DNA from: Bacteroidota bacterium
GTDB taxonomy: Bacteria; Bacteroidota; Bacteroidia; Cytophagales; Cytophagaceae
DNA: 64,000 nucleotides
Direction of reading: 5' to 3'
Assembly: GCA_023458555.1 (NCBI GenBank)
Contig: JAEWYS010000014.1
Coordinates: forward strand, 310,001-374,000
The translations under genes were made by a program, and so were the position numbers. Below are positions 8,947-17,334 of this stretch, piece by piece (the stretch's first letter is position 1; each line of letters opens with the position of its first letter). The notes under the pieces were generated by a model. That model was given only the letters and a program-made list of their open reading frames with translations. It had not been told where the DNA came from and ran no database searches.

Positions 8947-9316
8947 TGCCAAATAAAAAATATAAAAAATTACAGAGCTTCACCTTTCAATTATCCCGAT
9001 TCAATAATTCTGGATTACAAGTGCCAGCTGTTACAAAAGCAACAGAAAATCAAAAGTATAAAACAAAATAATGTCTGTATGAAGCTAGTTTTAATCCGGC
9101 TTACTATAAAAAAATTCCTTAAGCCGGCGTTAAGGTAGTAAACTTAACTGTATAAATCAATTTCTATCTCAGATTTAGGAAGGTTCATCGAAAAGACAAT
9201 AACATTTTTCACGAAGCTTATGCGAGCACGTTCACCCAAAGACTAATCAGCCCTATATCGGAACAAAAATACTTTCCGATAAAACGACTCTTTATTATCC
9301 CCCTAACTTAAAATGT
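8947..9316. promoter_or_regulatory. Upstream region of the PatA/PatG-like operon with inverted repeats
   Basis: About 370 bases without a convincing gene. It holds a candidate minus-strand -7 element TACTTTTG at 9051-9058 (no good -33 partner seen), a perfect inverted repeat CCTTAA-N7-TTAAGG at 9117-9135 that could be an operator, and an 8-bp stem at 9256-9263 / 9274-9281. These lie upstream of the operon start at 8946, so they may control it, but this is inference. I saw no further precursor-like small gene here. Confidence 0.35.
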
Positions 9317-9351
9317 CAAAGAGAGCCGATAATATGTATCGGCTCTCTTTG
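9317..9351 (-). terminator. Hairpin terminator after the cytochrome-b-like gene
   Basis: A perfect 15-bp inverted repeat (9317-9331 and 9337-9351, 5-nt loop) lies 22 bases past the stop of the 9374 gene. There is only a short T tract, but the stem is strong. It insulates the gene from the downstream RiPP-like operon. Confidence 0.75.
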
Positions 9352-9373
9352 GCATCCATGAAGTGTAAAAAAA

Positions 9374-9802
9374 TTACGGCCACACCGTCCAGGGAATTCT
9401 CGACAAAATGAATACCAGTCCCAGACCATAAAAAATCAGAATACTTCTGTATCTGGCATTATCTCCTTTCAGCCTCTTTGCTCTGGAATACCCTACGGTA
9501 ATCAGCACAATCGCTACAAGCATCATCAGAGGATGCTCAAGTATATAGAGACGGGACAACGGGTCTTTCATAGCTGCTCCGGAGAAATTGGAAAGTCCTA
9601 ACGGAGAAAGGACATACAGCAGCAGCCCCACCAGAAACTGAATATGTGCTGAAATAAGGCCGATCAGGGCAAACTTCCGCACTTTGTCCGTAAACGGCTT
9701 TTTCTGAGCATAGGCAATCAGGACATAAATCACCGAAAAGATCAGTGCAGCCAGCAGCACATAGGCAAAAGTAGAGTGTAAATGTTTGAATCCGATATAC
9801 AT
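9374..9802 (-). CDS. Cytochrome-b-like integral membrane protein
   Basis: 142 residues with four hydrophobic segments (about 12-30, 45-65, 90-108 and 118-138). Conserved-looking histidines sit near membrane ends: HLHSTFA at the N-terminus, SAHIQF in helix 2 and LEHPLM before helix 3. Such small four-helix proteins are usually annotated as cytochrome B in Bacteroidota and are thought to bind haem; I infer this from overall pattern, not from a firm motif. It follows the azurin gene with a gap of about 100 bases in the same direction, which suggests a shared role in electron transfer. Alternative: a membrane protein of unknown function. Confidence 0.6.
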   Translation of the reverse strand: MYIGFKHLHSTFAYVLLAALIFSVIYVLIAYAQKKPFTDKVRKFALIGLISAHIQFLVGLLLYVLSPLGLSNFSGAAMKDPLSRLYILEHPLMMLVAIVLITVGYSRAKRLKGDNARYRSILIFYGLGLVFILSRIPWTVWP

Positions 9803-9905
9803 GATTAATTAACTATGTTTGTTTTAAGAAAGAGTTTGTGACAGGAACAATGAGACCGCCTCATAATTCCTGTCACAAATATGACATATAAATTCGATTT
9901 TTAGC

Positions 9906-10418
9906 CTATTCTACTACGAATATTCCCTTCATAATGGCATAATGCCCCGGAAATGAGCAAAGGAATTCGTATTCTCCCCTGGACGGCGTAAGAAACTCAA
10001 TAGTATCAGATTCGCCGCCGCCAATCATTTTTGTATGTGCAATTATATTGCGCTTTTCGGAGTGTGGTATATAATCATTTCCTGCTGCGCCGGCGGCTTT
10101 ATCGCCAAACTCGCTAAGAGATACACCTTTTTTCAGCAGTACAAAATTATGCCCCATGGCAGCTTTAGGCATTCTGCCGGAATGTTGCAGCGTGAGGCGT
10201 ACCATCTGACCTTCCTTTACTTTTATCATTTTCTGATCAAACTGCATCTGATCAGTAGCCAGAAGCAATATTTCCACTGTTTCTCCGGTAGGCTGGACAG
10301 TGATTTCTTCAACCGGCTCTTCCACTTCTGCACTTGTTTCATTTTGCTTTCCGCTGTTGCAGGCAGAAAAAAAGAAGGTCAGGATTATGAAAACCCAGGA
10401 TAATGCATTTGTATTCAT
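9906..10418 (-). CDS. Azurin-family type 1 copper lipoprotein
   Basis: 170 residues with ATG at 10418. The N-terminus is a lipoprotein signal ending in FFSAC, followed by an acidic linker (about 21-45). The cupredoxin domain carries the azurin copper ligands: His in MGHNFVLL and the cluster CSFPGHYAIMKG, giving Cys, His and Met in C-x4-H-x3-M spacing. It is therefore a periplasmic or outer-membrane-anchored blue copper electron carrier. The cytochrome-b-like gene lies just downstream. Azurin lipoproteins are common in aerobic Bacteroidota, where they can feed terminal oxidases; the partner here is not known. Confidence 0.9.
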   Translation of the reverse strand: MNTNALSWVFIILTFFFSACNSGKQNETSAEVEEPVEEITVQPTGETVEILLLATDQMQFDQKMIKVKEGQMVRLTLQHSGRMPKAAMGHNFVLLKKGVSLSEFGDKAAGAAGNDYIPHSEKRNIIAHTKMIGGGESDTIEFLTPSRGEYEFLCSFPGHYAIMKGIFVVE

Positions 10419-10777
10419 TGTATAATTTTTTATTATGTAGTGAGATAATAACTAGGGGTAAAGCTAGGAACAATACGTTGAATTTAACAGCATAAATCTG
10501 TCAATTATCCGGACAAAAAAACAAAACTTTCACCTGCTGTTTTTACTTCAAAACCCTGCTGCACAGACCTGACTTTATATGCCTCCCGGCTCGTGCTTTA
10601 TAATTTAGGTAAAAATACGGAAACAGAAATCCTTACTATTGCCGATAACCCATTCCCCCTCCCTTCAAAGAAGATACTTTGATTGATATTTCCCTGTTTT
10701 TCCTTCAAATCCAATCGCATTAAAGAACCGCTTTTTCATTCTTTTTTAGTATTTTTAAGCGGTTTTGAATAATCTGA
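10419..10777. promoter_or_regulatory. Divergent intergenic region between azurin and nfeD genes
   Basis: About 360 bases with no convincing gene. Visible items are a short inverted repeat TCAAAG-N6-CTTTGA at 10665-10682 and another, AACCGCTT / AAGCGGTT, at 10726-10733 and 10757-10764 just before the nfeD start. No clear TAnnTTTG promoter was found for either direction, although both genes must be driven from here. Confidence 0.3.
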
Positions 10778-11281
10778 ATGGTAACCGTCTGCACACTTCT
10801 TGTTTTAGGAGCAATTCTTATTGTCATTGATATCGTTTTTATTCCGGGCATGATTGTCGGCATAGCAGGAGCTGTCTTTATGGCAACAGGTGTGCTGACA
10901 GCCTATAGCTCGCTCGGTACACAGGCGGGGCATCTTAGTCTGGCAGCCAGTACCGTTATTTTATCTGCGTTGCTTTTTTATATGTTCAGAACAGATATCT
11001 GGTCAAAGTTTGCCCTCAATGAGACAATCAGCGACAAAGTCAATGATCATCTGAATGATCTTCCTGCTTTGGGAACCATCGGTCAGGCGCTGTCCGATTT
11101 GCGCCCCGGGGGAAAAGCAGCTTTCGGAGAGTCAATACTTGAAGTAACTACCGGAGGCAGTTATTGCAAAGCCGGCTCTGATATACGGGTAATCCATATG
11201 GAAAACCGGAAGATCATCGTGGAGCCCGTAGAGGATGCTGATAATCAGACAAGAGCCAAATCAGCCAGTCATCACATTTAA
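10778..11281 (+). CDS. NfeD-family membrane protein
   Basis: 167 residues, ATG start. Three or four membrane segments fill residues 1-70 (TLLVLGAILIVIDIVFIPG and following glycine-rich helices). A soluble C-terminal part of about 70-150 has the NfeD OB-fold pattern (GTIGQALSDLRPGGKAAFG, followed by IRVIHMENRKIIVEP). The long-form protease domain is absent, so this is the short NfeD. Short NfeD proteins are typically encoded next to flotillin/SPFH genes, as here with a 22-base gap, and are thought to work with them in membrane organisation. Confidence 0.85.
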   Translation: MVTVCTLLVLGAILIVIDIVFIPGMIVGIAGAVFMATGVLTAYSSLGTQAGHLSLAASTVILSALLFYMFRTDIWSKFALNETISDKVNDHLNDLPALGTIGQALSDLRPGGKAAFGESILEVTTGGSYCKAGSDIRVIHMENRKIIVEPVEDADNQTRAKSASHHI

Positions 11282-11303
11282 AAATCCAAGTAATTAAATA
11301 ATT

Positions 11304-12284
11304 ATGATTCAATTAGTAATTTTTCTCTTCTTCGGAATCGTCGTATTTTTCACATTCATGTATTTCGTGCCGCTCAATCTGTGGATCACTGCACGTTTCT
11401 CAGGTGTCAATGTCGGCCTTTTCGAGCTTGTTTTTATGCGTATCCGAAAAGTTCCGCCGAGATTAATCGTTGAGAGTCTTATCACTTCTACCAAAGCAGG
11501 ACTTGACCCTACTACCAGAGATCTGGAAACCCACTACCTTGCCGGAGGCAATGTGCGCAGCGTTATCAAAGCCCTGATATCCGCAGACAAAGCCAACATT
11601 TCATTAACCTTTAAGCAGGCAGCCGCTATCGATCTTGCAGGGCGCGATGTATTTGAAGCTGTGCAGATATCTGTTAATCCACAAGTGATCAATACACCCG
11701 ATGTAGCCGCTGTGGCACAGGACGGTATTCAGCTGATCACCAAAGCCCGGGTTACGGTTCGTGCCAATATCGCCCAGCTGGTAGGCGGAGCCGGCGAAGA
11801 AACCATACTTGCCCGAGTAGGTGAAGGTATTGTCACCTCTATAGGATCTGCCCATTCACATAAAAGTGTACTGGAAAATCCGGACAGCATCTCCAAGCTG
11901 GTATTACAAAAAGGTCTGGATGCCGGTACCGCTTTCGAAATACTATCCATTGATATCGCCGATATAAATGTCGGAGACAATATCGGTGCAAAGCTCCAGA
12001 TAGATCAGGCCAATGCCGATCTCAAAGTGGCGGAGGCCAAAGCGGAAGAACGAAGAGCAATGGCGGTAGCCGTAGAACAGGAAATGAAAGCAAAAGCCCA
12101 GGAAGCAAAAGCAAAAGTAATTGAGGCAGAGGCAGAAATACCCAAGGCAATGGCTCATGCATTTAATTCAGGCAATCTTGGTATTATGGATTATTACAGA
12201 ATGAAAAATGTGGAAGCCGATACCCAGATGCGTGACTCAATTGCCGGAGCCGGCGGACAGGAACAGAACAAGCATCGCTCATAA
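11304..12284 (+). CDS. floA: Flotillin-like protein FloA
   Basis: 326 residues, close to the usual FloA length. One N-terminal membrane segment (about 3-24) is followed by an SPFH/band-7 domain and a helical, Ala/Glu-rich segment (residues of about 235-285, repeated EAKAK and AEAE patterns). The C-terminus carries the FloA-like stretch NLGIMDYYRMKNVEADTQMR. FloA scaffolds lipid-raft-like membrane domains. It forms a two-gene unit with the nfeD gene just upstream. Confidence 0.92.
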   Translation: MIQLVIFLFFGIVVFFTFMYFVPLNLWITARFSGVNVGLFELVFMRIRKVPPRLIVESLITSTKAGLDPTTRDLETHYLAGGNVRSVIKALISADKANISLTFKQAAAIDLAGRDVFEAVQISVNPQVINTPDVAAVAQDGIQLITKARVTVRANIAQLVGGAGEETILARVGEGIVTSIGSAHSHKSVLENPDSISKLVLQKGLDAGTAFEILSIDIADINVGDNIGAKLQIDQANADLKVAEAKAEERRAMAVAVEQEMKAKAQEAKAKVIEAEAEIPKAMAHAFNSGNLGIMDYYRMKNVEADTQMRDSIAGAGGQEQNKHRS

Positions 12285-12298
12285 CACATCAAAAAGAA

Positions 12299-12396
12299 CT
12301 GTCTAAGCAGAACACCCGACAATTTTCCGGTAATGCAAAATCGGGCGTAAAGCCCCTCTGTTTTCCCTGATGTTTTCGGAAGTCTGTTTAGACAGT
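12299..12396. repeat. Long nested inverted repeat between convergent genes
   Basis: Outer arms of 14 bases at 12299-12312 and 12383-12396 pair at all but one position (a G-T wobble). Inside them a second pairing, CCCGA...TTTT with AAAA...TCGGG, lies at about 12315-12346. The folded RNA would be a long imperfect hairpin. It sits between floA and the convergent 12412 gene and may be a two-way terminator or a small mobile intergenic repeat. Confidence 0.55.
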
Positions 12397-12411
12397 CTTT
12401 AATCCTGCATT

Positions 12412-12960
12412 TCAGTTTCTGGACATTTCTTTTTCCGGTTCCACCAGATTCAGATTCTGAAGCAGATACCATTTATTGTCAATCCGGATAGCATCATAAG
12501 TAACTACAATTCTGTTCAGATTCTGATCTTCAATTGTATAGGTTACATTACAGCCATCAATATTCAGATTGCAGGCTTTCGTTTCATAATCCACCAGCTC
12601 CACTCCGGCCCAGTTAATATTCTTTTCAATTCCTTCCCTGATTATTTTATCAAACCCGTTGATAATATTTGCTTTCAGATCCACCTCGTCCATAGATTCG
12701 AAAAAAAGTCTGTTTTTTTCATTGCTATGCGTCTGCAAAATCATAATCTCCTTTTTACCGGGGATATAATATGAAAGCTGCTGAAAATTGTTAAGCCTGA
12801 GCGCATGAAACAAAACATTAGAAAGCTGTTTTGCTGACTCAGCGCCGGGCGAAAACAATTCCTTGGAGTTGGACTCCCTGAAAGAAATCACTGAGCTCAG
12901 ACTGATAATGCCCAGCGTTAAAATCAATAATGACCTGTTTACCTTCTCCTTTGTTCCCAT
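12412..12960 (-). CDS. Secreted protein of unknown function
   Basis: 182 residues, ATG at 12960. An N-terminal hydrophobic stretch (SLLILTLGIISLSSVISF) looks like a signal peptide or anchor. The rest is a mixed helix-strand protein; the C-terminal half (CNVTYTIEDQNLNRIVVTY, IDNKWYLLQNLNL) looks like the strands of an NTF2- or DUF4878-like cone fold in which a lipoprotein reads out a small ligand. That comparison is weak. Two internal cysteines, ACNLNIDGC, are close enough to pair. It is a single gene, convergent with floA and divergent from panB. Confidence 0.6.
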   Translation of the reverse strand: MGTKEKVNRSLLILTLGIISLSSVISFRESNSKELFSPGAESAKQLSNVLFHALRLNNFQQLSYYIPGKKEIMILQTHSNEKNRLFFESMDEVDLKANIINGFDKIIREGIEKNINWAGVELVDYETKACNLNIDGCNVTYTIEDQNLNRIVVTYDAIRIDNKWYLLQNLNLVEPEKEMSRN

Positions 12961-13049
12961 AACGCTTTAACCATTAATTAAAATAATAACCTGCGAAGGG
13001 ATTGGATAGTTAAAATTTTAGATATCTTTTATAAGCAGGAAAAAACTCC

Positions 13050-13057
13050 TAACTTTG
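13050..13057 (+). promoter_or_regulatory. Bacteroidota-type -7 promoter element of panB
   Basis: TAACTTTG matches the TAnnTTTG consensus and lies 18 bases before the ATG at 13076. The -33 position has only TTTT. An in-frame TTG at 13055 lies inside this element, so translation cannot begin there, which supports the ATG. Confidence 0.6.
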
Positions 13058-13075
13058 ACCGTTCAATCTAAGAGA

Positions 13076-13894
13076 ATGTCAGCAAGCACTCCGGAAATAA
13101 AGAAAATCACCACACACCAGCTCCAGGAAATGAAAAACCGGGGAGAAAAAATATCCATGCTCACGGCTTACGATTTTTCCATGGCCGGCATTCTGGATTT
13201 AGCCGGTATTGATGTACTGCTGGTTGGTGACTCTGCATCTAACGTAATCGCCGGACATGAAACCACTCTTCCGATCACGCTGGATCAGATGATTTACCAT
13301 GCATCATCTGTAGTAAGGGCGGTAAAAAGGGCACTGGTGGTGGTTGATCTTCCATTTGGCTCCTATCAGGGAAATTCATCAGAGGCTCTTCGTTCTTCAA
13401 TCCGGATCATGAAGGAATCCGGAGCACATGCCATAAAAATGGAGGGCGGCAATGAGGTCAAGGAAGCCGTACTAAGAGTATTGAGCGCAGGCGTACCCGT
13501 TATGGGACATCTGGGGCTTACCCCTCAGTCTATATACAAATTTGGTACATATACTGTAAGGGCGCGGGAAGAAGCCGAGGCCAACAAGCTGATCGAAGAT
13601 GCACGTACGCTGGAAGAATGTGGCTGTTTTGCCCTGGTACTGGAAAAAATACCGGCCGCACTGGCAAAAAAGGTAGCCGACTCTCTTACTATACCCGTCA
13701 TAGGTATCGGGGCGGGTCCGCATACTAACGGACAGGTTCTGGTTACTCACGACATGATGGGAATTACCCATGAATTTCAGCCGCGTTTTCTCCGCCGGTA
13801 TGCAGATCTTCACAGCATTATGACCAGTGCTGTAAAACAGTATATCAGCGATGTCAAAAGCAACGACTTTCCTAATCAAAATGAATTGTACTAA
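13076..13894 (+). CDS. panB: 3-methyl-2-oxobutanoate hydroxymethyltransferase (ketopantoate synthesis)
   Basis: About 272 residues, ATG at 13076. The enzyme transfers a hydroxymethyl group from methylene-tetrahydrofolate to 2-oxoisovalerate, the first step of pantothenate and CoA synthesis, in the cytoplasm. Metal and active-site motifs are present: Asp in LLVGDSASN, Asp in VVDLPFGSYQ, Glu in IKMEGG, and Glu in LVLEKIPAALA. VMGHLGLTPQS and GIGAGPHTNGQVLV are typical of the family. It starts a three-gene plus-strand unit; the pseudouridine synthase begins 10 bases after its stop. Confidence 0.96.
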   Translation: MSASTPEIKKITTHQLQEMKNRGEKISMLTAYDFSMAGILDLAGIDVLLVGDSASNVIAGHETTLPITLDQMIYHASSVVRAVKRALVVVDLPFGSYQGNSSEALRSSIRIMKESGAHAIKMEGGNEVKEAVLRVLSAGVPVMGHLGLTPQSIYKFGTYTVRAREEAEANKLIEDARTLEECGCFALVLEKIPAALAKKVADSLTIPVIGIGAGPHTNGQVLVTHDMMGITHEFQPRFLRRYADLHSIMTSAVKQYISDVKSNDFPNQNELY

Positions 13895-13904
13895 ATCCTG
13901 AAAA

Positions 13905-14603
13905 ATGATCAATCAGGAAGATTTCAGCATAGTTTACGAAGACAATCATCTCATCGCAGTCAACAAATGCGGCGGTCTGCTGGTCCAGGGTGACAAATCC
14001 GGCGATCACGCGCTAGGTGACCTGGTAAGAGATTATATCCGTATCAAATACGATAAGCCGGGCAATGTTTTTACAGGAGTAATCCATCGGCTGGATCGTC
14101 CTGTAAGCGGCCTTGTTGTACTGGCCAAAACATCCAAGGCGCTGGAACGTATGAACCAGCTGTTTCGGGAAAAAAATATTCAGAAAACATATCTTGCCGT
14201 AGTCAACCAGCGCCCTGATCCTTTTGAAAACACGCTGCTGCACTGGCTCGTCAAGGATAATGACAAGAATGTAACCAAAGCCTATAACAAGGAAAAGAAG
14301 GGAGCTCTGCTTGCCGAACTCTCCTATTCGCTGGTTTCATCGATTAATGCGGATCATCTGCTACAGGTAAATCCTGTTACAGGCCGGCCCCATCAGATAC
14401 GTTCACAGCTGGCAGCTATCGGCTGTTCCATTAAAGGTGATTTGAAATATGGCAATCCTAACAAGGGATTTGAGAATACGATTGCTTTGCATTCGTATCA
14501 GTTAAATTTTATTCATCCGATAAAAAAGGAACCAATTGAGATAAAAGCAGCGTTGCCAGATAATATGCTATGGCAAAAATTCCATCATTTATTTGATCAA
14601 TAA
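13905..14603 (+). CDS. RluA-family pseudouridine synthase
   Basis: 232 residues, ATG 10 bases after the panB stop. It isomerises uridine to pseudouridine in rRNA or tRNA. The catalytic motif HRLDRPVSGLVVLAKT contains the family Asp; RPHQIRSQLAAIGC is the second conserved motif. There is no N-terminal S4 domain, so it is the short, RluA/RluC-catalytic-only form, whose target cannot be deduced. Pairing with panB looks like convenience of transcription rather than function. Confidence 0.92.
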   Translation: MINQEDFSIVYEDNHLIAVNKCGGLLVQGDKSGDHALGDLVRDYIRIKYDKPGNVFTGVIHRLDRPVSGLVVLAKTSKALERMNQLFREKNIQKTYLAVVNQRPDPFENTLLHWLVKDNDKNVTKAYNKEKKGALLAELSYSLVSSINADHLLQVNPVTGRPHQIRSQLAAIGCSIKGDLKYGNPNKGFENTIALHSYQLNFIHPIKKEPIEIKAALPDNMLWQKFHHLFDQ

Positions 14604-14622
14604 ATCTATCTGAAATAGTCCA

Positions 14623-14928
14623 ATGAGCTTTGTTGAAAAATTAAAATTGCGCTGGGGAATATCCAGTAACTGGCAGGTTTTAATCATCTTTATTGTATTT
14701 GGCATAACCGGCTCTTCGTCTCTGAGAGTTGCGACTCCAATCCTCAGTTTTCTGGGTATTTCATCCGGCAGCATGAGTCCCTACCTGTACTGGCCCCTGC
14801 GGGTCATCATTATTTTTCCGGTTTATCAGGTTCTCCTGCTTATTTTCGGGACTTTATGCGGACAATTTCAGTTCTTCTGGAATTTTGAAAAGAAAATGAT
14901 GGCCCGTATGATCGGGAGAAAAAAATAG
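14623..14928 (+). CDS. Small membrane protein (DUF6787-like)
   Basis: 101 residues with two strongly hydrophobic segments (about 19-36 and 60-82) and basic ends (KKMMARMIGRKK). A conserved-looking stretch WGISSNWQVLIIFIVFGITG opens it. I believe it belongs to the small Bacteroidota family DUF6787, but only from general resemblance; function unknown. It follows the pseudouridine synthase gene by 19 bases and is last before a terminator at 15100. Confidence 0.65.
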   Translation: MSFVEKLKLRWGISSNWQVLIIFIVFGITGSSSLRVATPILSFLGISSGSMSPYLYWPLRVIIIFPVYQVLLLIFGTLCGQFQFFWNFEKKMMARMIGRKK

Positions 14929-15360
14929 GACCCCCAAAGCTTTCCGGATATATTTCATAATTTAAAGGATTCCCTATTTGTAACCATTGAAAGCAAATCA
15001 CAGATGCTGACAAAAGGTAGTGCATTAATTGATTTTTTACATATCTGAAACTATTCTTCGTGCTTAGATAATAACATTTAGCAATTCAAAATAAGCAGGC
15101 TCTTCTGGATAATATATCCCGAAGAGTTTTTCTTTTTATACATACATTCATTCACATCTCAAGGGATAAGCAGAGTAGCAAACAACAATGCTGGAATAAC
15201 TGTGAGCAAAGCATGATATATGCCGCACCAGTAGTTTTCAGATCCTTTTATCTTAGATTATTTTTAAAAAAGATCTTTTTGTTTGTTTACTTTTTGGATC
15301 TATATGAGTCTAGGTAGAAGAGCAATCCATCGAAGCGGCTTTTTTTAATTAAAATAAACC
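14929..15360. other. Intergenic region before the xylanase gene
   Basis: About 430 bases with no gene. It contains the terminator at 15100-15126 and, closer to the xylanase, an AT-rich stretch with TTTGTTTACTTTTTGG around 15279-15297 that resembles, with one extra T, a TAnnTTTG promoter. Nothing else was recognised. Confidence 0.4.
15100..15126 (+). terminator. Terminator of the panB operon
   Basis: The arms 15100-15111 and 15115-15126 pair with one mismatch (CTCTTC/GAAGAG and GGATA/TATCC), followed by a T-rich run to about 15138. It closes the panB, pseudouridine synthase and membrane-protein unit. Confidence 0.8.
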
Positions 15361-17145
15361 ATGAAACAAAAACTACTACTTAGAAACTCATTTAAATTCC
15401 TGTCAACAGCAACATGCTTATATATGTGTATGCTATATGGTATTGTAAATGCGCAGACAATCACCAATAACACACAGGGGATTCACGATGACTATTTCTA
15501 TTCTTTCTGGAACGACGGACAAAGAGGCTCTGCTTCTATGACCCTTGGTCCTGGCGGAAACTACAGCACTGTATGGAATAATATCAATAACTTTACGGCT
15601 GGTAAAGGCTGGAAAACCGGGAAGGCGGACAGAACCGTTTGTTTTGAAGGCACCTATGATGGCGGAAGTAATGGCTTCCTGGCTGTATACGGATGGACAA
15701 AAGACCCGTTGATTGAATACTATGTAGTAGAAAGCTATGGACAATGGACTCCTCCGGGGAACACCAGCGATATTATCCGTAAAGGTTCTTTTACCAGTGA
15801 TGGCGGAACATACAATATCTATGTCTCCACCAGAACACAGCAACCCTCTATAGTAGGAACTGCTACGTTTCAGCAATATTGGAGTGTACGTACAACCAAA
15901 CGATCTACCGGCACTGTCACGTTTGCCAATCACGTAGCAAAGTGGCAGGAACTGGGTATGCCTCTTGGTACTACCTGGGATTATCAGATTATGGAATCAG
16001 AAGGATATCAAAGCAGCGGCAGTTCAAATATTACGGTAAAAGAATGTATTTCTTGTGCCACCCCCGCTCCCACTGCTACTCTTTCCTATGATTATGAAGT
16101 CGGAGATCAGGCTTCAAGACTCACAGCTTCCGGTACTGCACTAAAATGGTATAGCAGTGCATCAGGCACTACCCCGCTTTCAGGTGCTCCGACTCCTTCT
16201 ACCACATCTGTTGGGACAACAAAATATTATGTATCTCAAACATTGAATGGTTGCGAAGGACCAAGAACAGAGATTACTGTAAGGGTTTCGCAATTGTACA
16301 AGATATTTAAACTCCCTGTTGCCATAACTATTGATGGTATTATTGATGATACCTGGGAGGATGAAAATGTCGCGAAAATGAATGCCGGTATTACACTGGT
16401 CGGAAGCAACATAAACGCCTCTGATCTGAGTGGCTATGCCAAGATGTTGTGGGATGATACGTATCTGTATGTACTGGCCGATATAACCGATGACAGCAAG
16501 AGAAATGACAGTGAAAATAATTACGAAGACGATGGTGTTGAAATTTATATTGACATCAATAACGATAAAGCTACAAGCTATGGTTCAAATGATTTTCAGT
16601 ACACATTTGGATGGAATGATGGAACAATAGTAGGAGTGAGACCAACTGGAGCATCTAATGCAGGAATTATATACAGCGTAGCGGATAAGGCAAATGGTTA
16701 TCTGATCGAAGCCCGAATTCCCTGGGCGACTTTGCAGGGCTCTCCATCGGCAGAACAGCTGATAGGTATTGACTTTATGATCAATGACGATGATGATGGC
16801 GGCGGAAGAGACGGGAAATTATCATGGCATTCCCCAACAGATGAGGCTTACAGAGATCCTTCGTTGTTTGGCACCGGTAAGCTAATGGAGCAGGATGTAA
16901 TTACAGGCACTGAAAGCTTTTCTGAAGAAAAGATTAAGATTTTTCCCAACCCCGCATCAGATGAGTTGTATGTAACCGGGGTGATGAATGGTTTTAAATT
17001 TTCAATCTTGGATTATTCCGGAAGAGTAGTTTCAGAAGGACAAAGTGCCGGAAAAATTACTATTAGCGAGCTGGAATCAGGTGTATATATTCTAAGAATA
17101 CAGCAGGGTGAGCATGTCAAACTGACCAAGATTTCCAAAATATAA
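15361..17145 (+). CDS. GH11 endo-1,4-beta-xylanase with CBM9-like module and T9SS type-A signal
   Basis: 594 residues. A signal peptide (1 to about 31, ending VNAQ) is followed by a GH11 catalytic domain (about 35-225): the nucleophile Glu lies in PLIEYYVVESYG and the acid/base Glu in ESEGYQSSGSSN. An Ig-like linker (about 230-310, ATPAPTATLSYDY) leads to a CBM9-like carbohydrate-binding module (about 315-515; IDGIIDDTWED, DDSKRNDSEN). The last 75 residues are a type IX secretion sorting domain (FPNPASDELYVTG ... LRIQQGEHVKLTKI). The enzyme would cut xylan at or outside the cell surface. It is monocistronic, with a terminator right after it. Confidence 0.95.
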   Translation: MKQKLLLRNSFKFLSTATCLYMCMLYGIVNAQTITNNTQGIHDDYFYSFWNDGQRGSASMTLGPGGNYSTVWNNINNFTAGKGWKTGKADRTVCFEGTYDGGSNGFLAVYGWTKDPLIEYYVVESYGQWTPPGNTSDIIRKGSFTSDGGTYNIYVSTRTQQPSIVGTATFQQYWSVRTTKRSTGTVTFANHVAKWQELGMPLGTTWDYQIMESEGYQSSGSSNITVKECISCATPAPTATLSYDYEVGDQASRLTASGTALKWYSSASGTTPLSGAPTPSTTSVGTTKYYVSQTLNGCEGPRTEITVRVSQLYKIFKLPVAITIDGIIDDTWEDENVAKMNAGITLVGSNINASDLSGYAKMLWDDTYLYVLADITDDSKRNDSENNYEDDGVEIYIDINNDKATSYGSNDFQYTFGWNDGTIVGVRPTGASNAGIIYSVADKANGYLIEARIPWATLQGSPSAEQLIGIDFMINDDDDGGGRDGKLSWHSPTDEAYRDPSLFGTGKLMEQDVITGTESFSEEKIKIFPNPASDELYVTGVMNGFKFSILDYSGRVVSEGQSAGKITISELESGVYILRIQQGEHVKLTKISKI

Positions 17146-17150
17146 TTATG

Positions 17151-17174
17151 AAAGGGGCCAAGGCCCCTTTTTTT
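17151..17174 (+). terminator. Terminator of the xylanase gene
   Basis: Stem AAAGGGGCC (17151-17159) with GGCCCCTTT (17162-17170), 2-base loop, followed by a run of T. It begins 6 bases after the stop codon. Confidence 0.92.
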
Positions 17175-17279
17175 ATTCCTTCAAGCTGCAAATCGCATGT
17201 GCGATTATGGCGACATAATGCAGAATTTTAATTGATGTTCTGTGTTATTTGCCAATACTTTTTAATCCGGCACAAATAA

Positions 17280-17310
17280 AAAAAGATCCCATCTCCGACA
17301 GGATCTTTTT
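17280..17310 (-). terminator. Terminator of the antiporter gene
   Basis: Ten-base arms AAAAAGATCC (17280-17289) and GGATCTTTTT (17301-17310) with an 11-base loop. On the minus strand it is followed by a T run and lies about 25 bases past the antiporter stop. Confidence 0.88.
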
Positions 17311-17334
17311 CAGCGCATAGCAGCTTATATGTAA

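Noticed and set aside
13055..13076. TTG start for panB at 13055
   Set aside because: It falls inside the TAACTTTG promoter element; the ATG at 13076 fits the family N-terminus.
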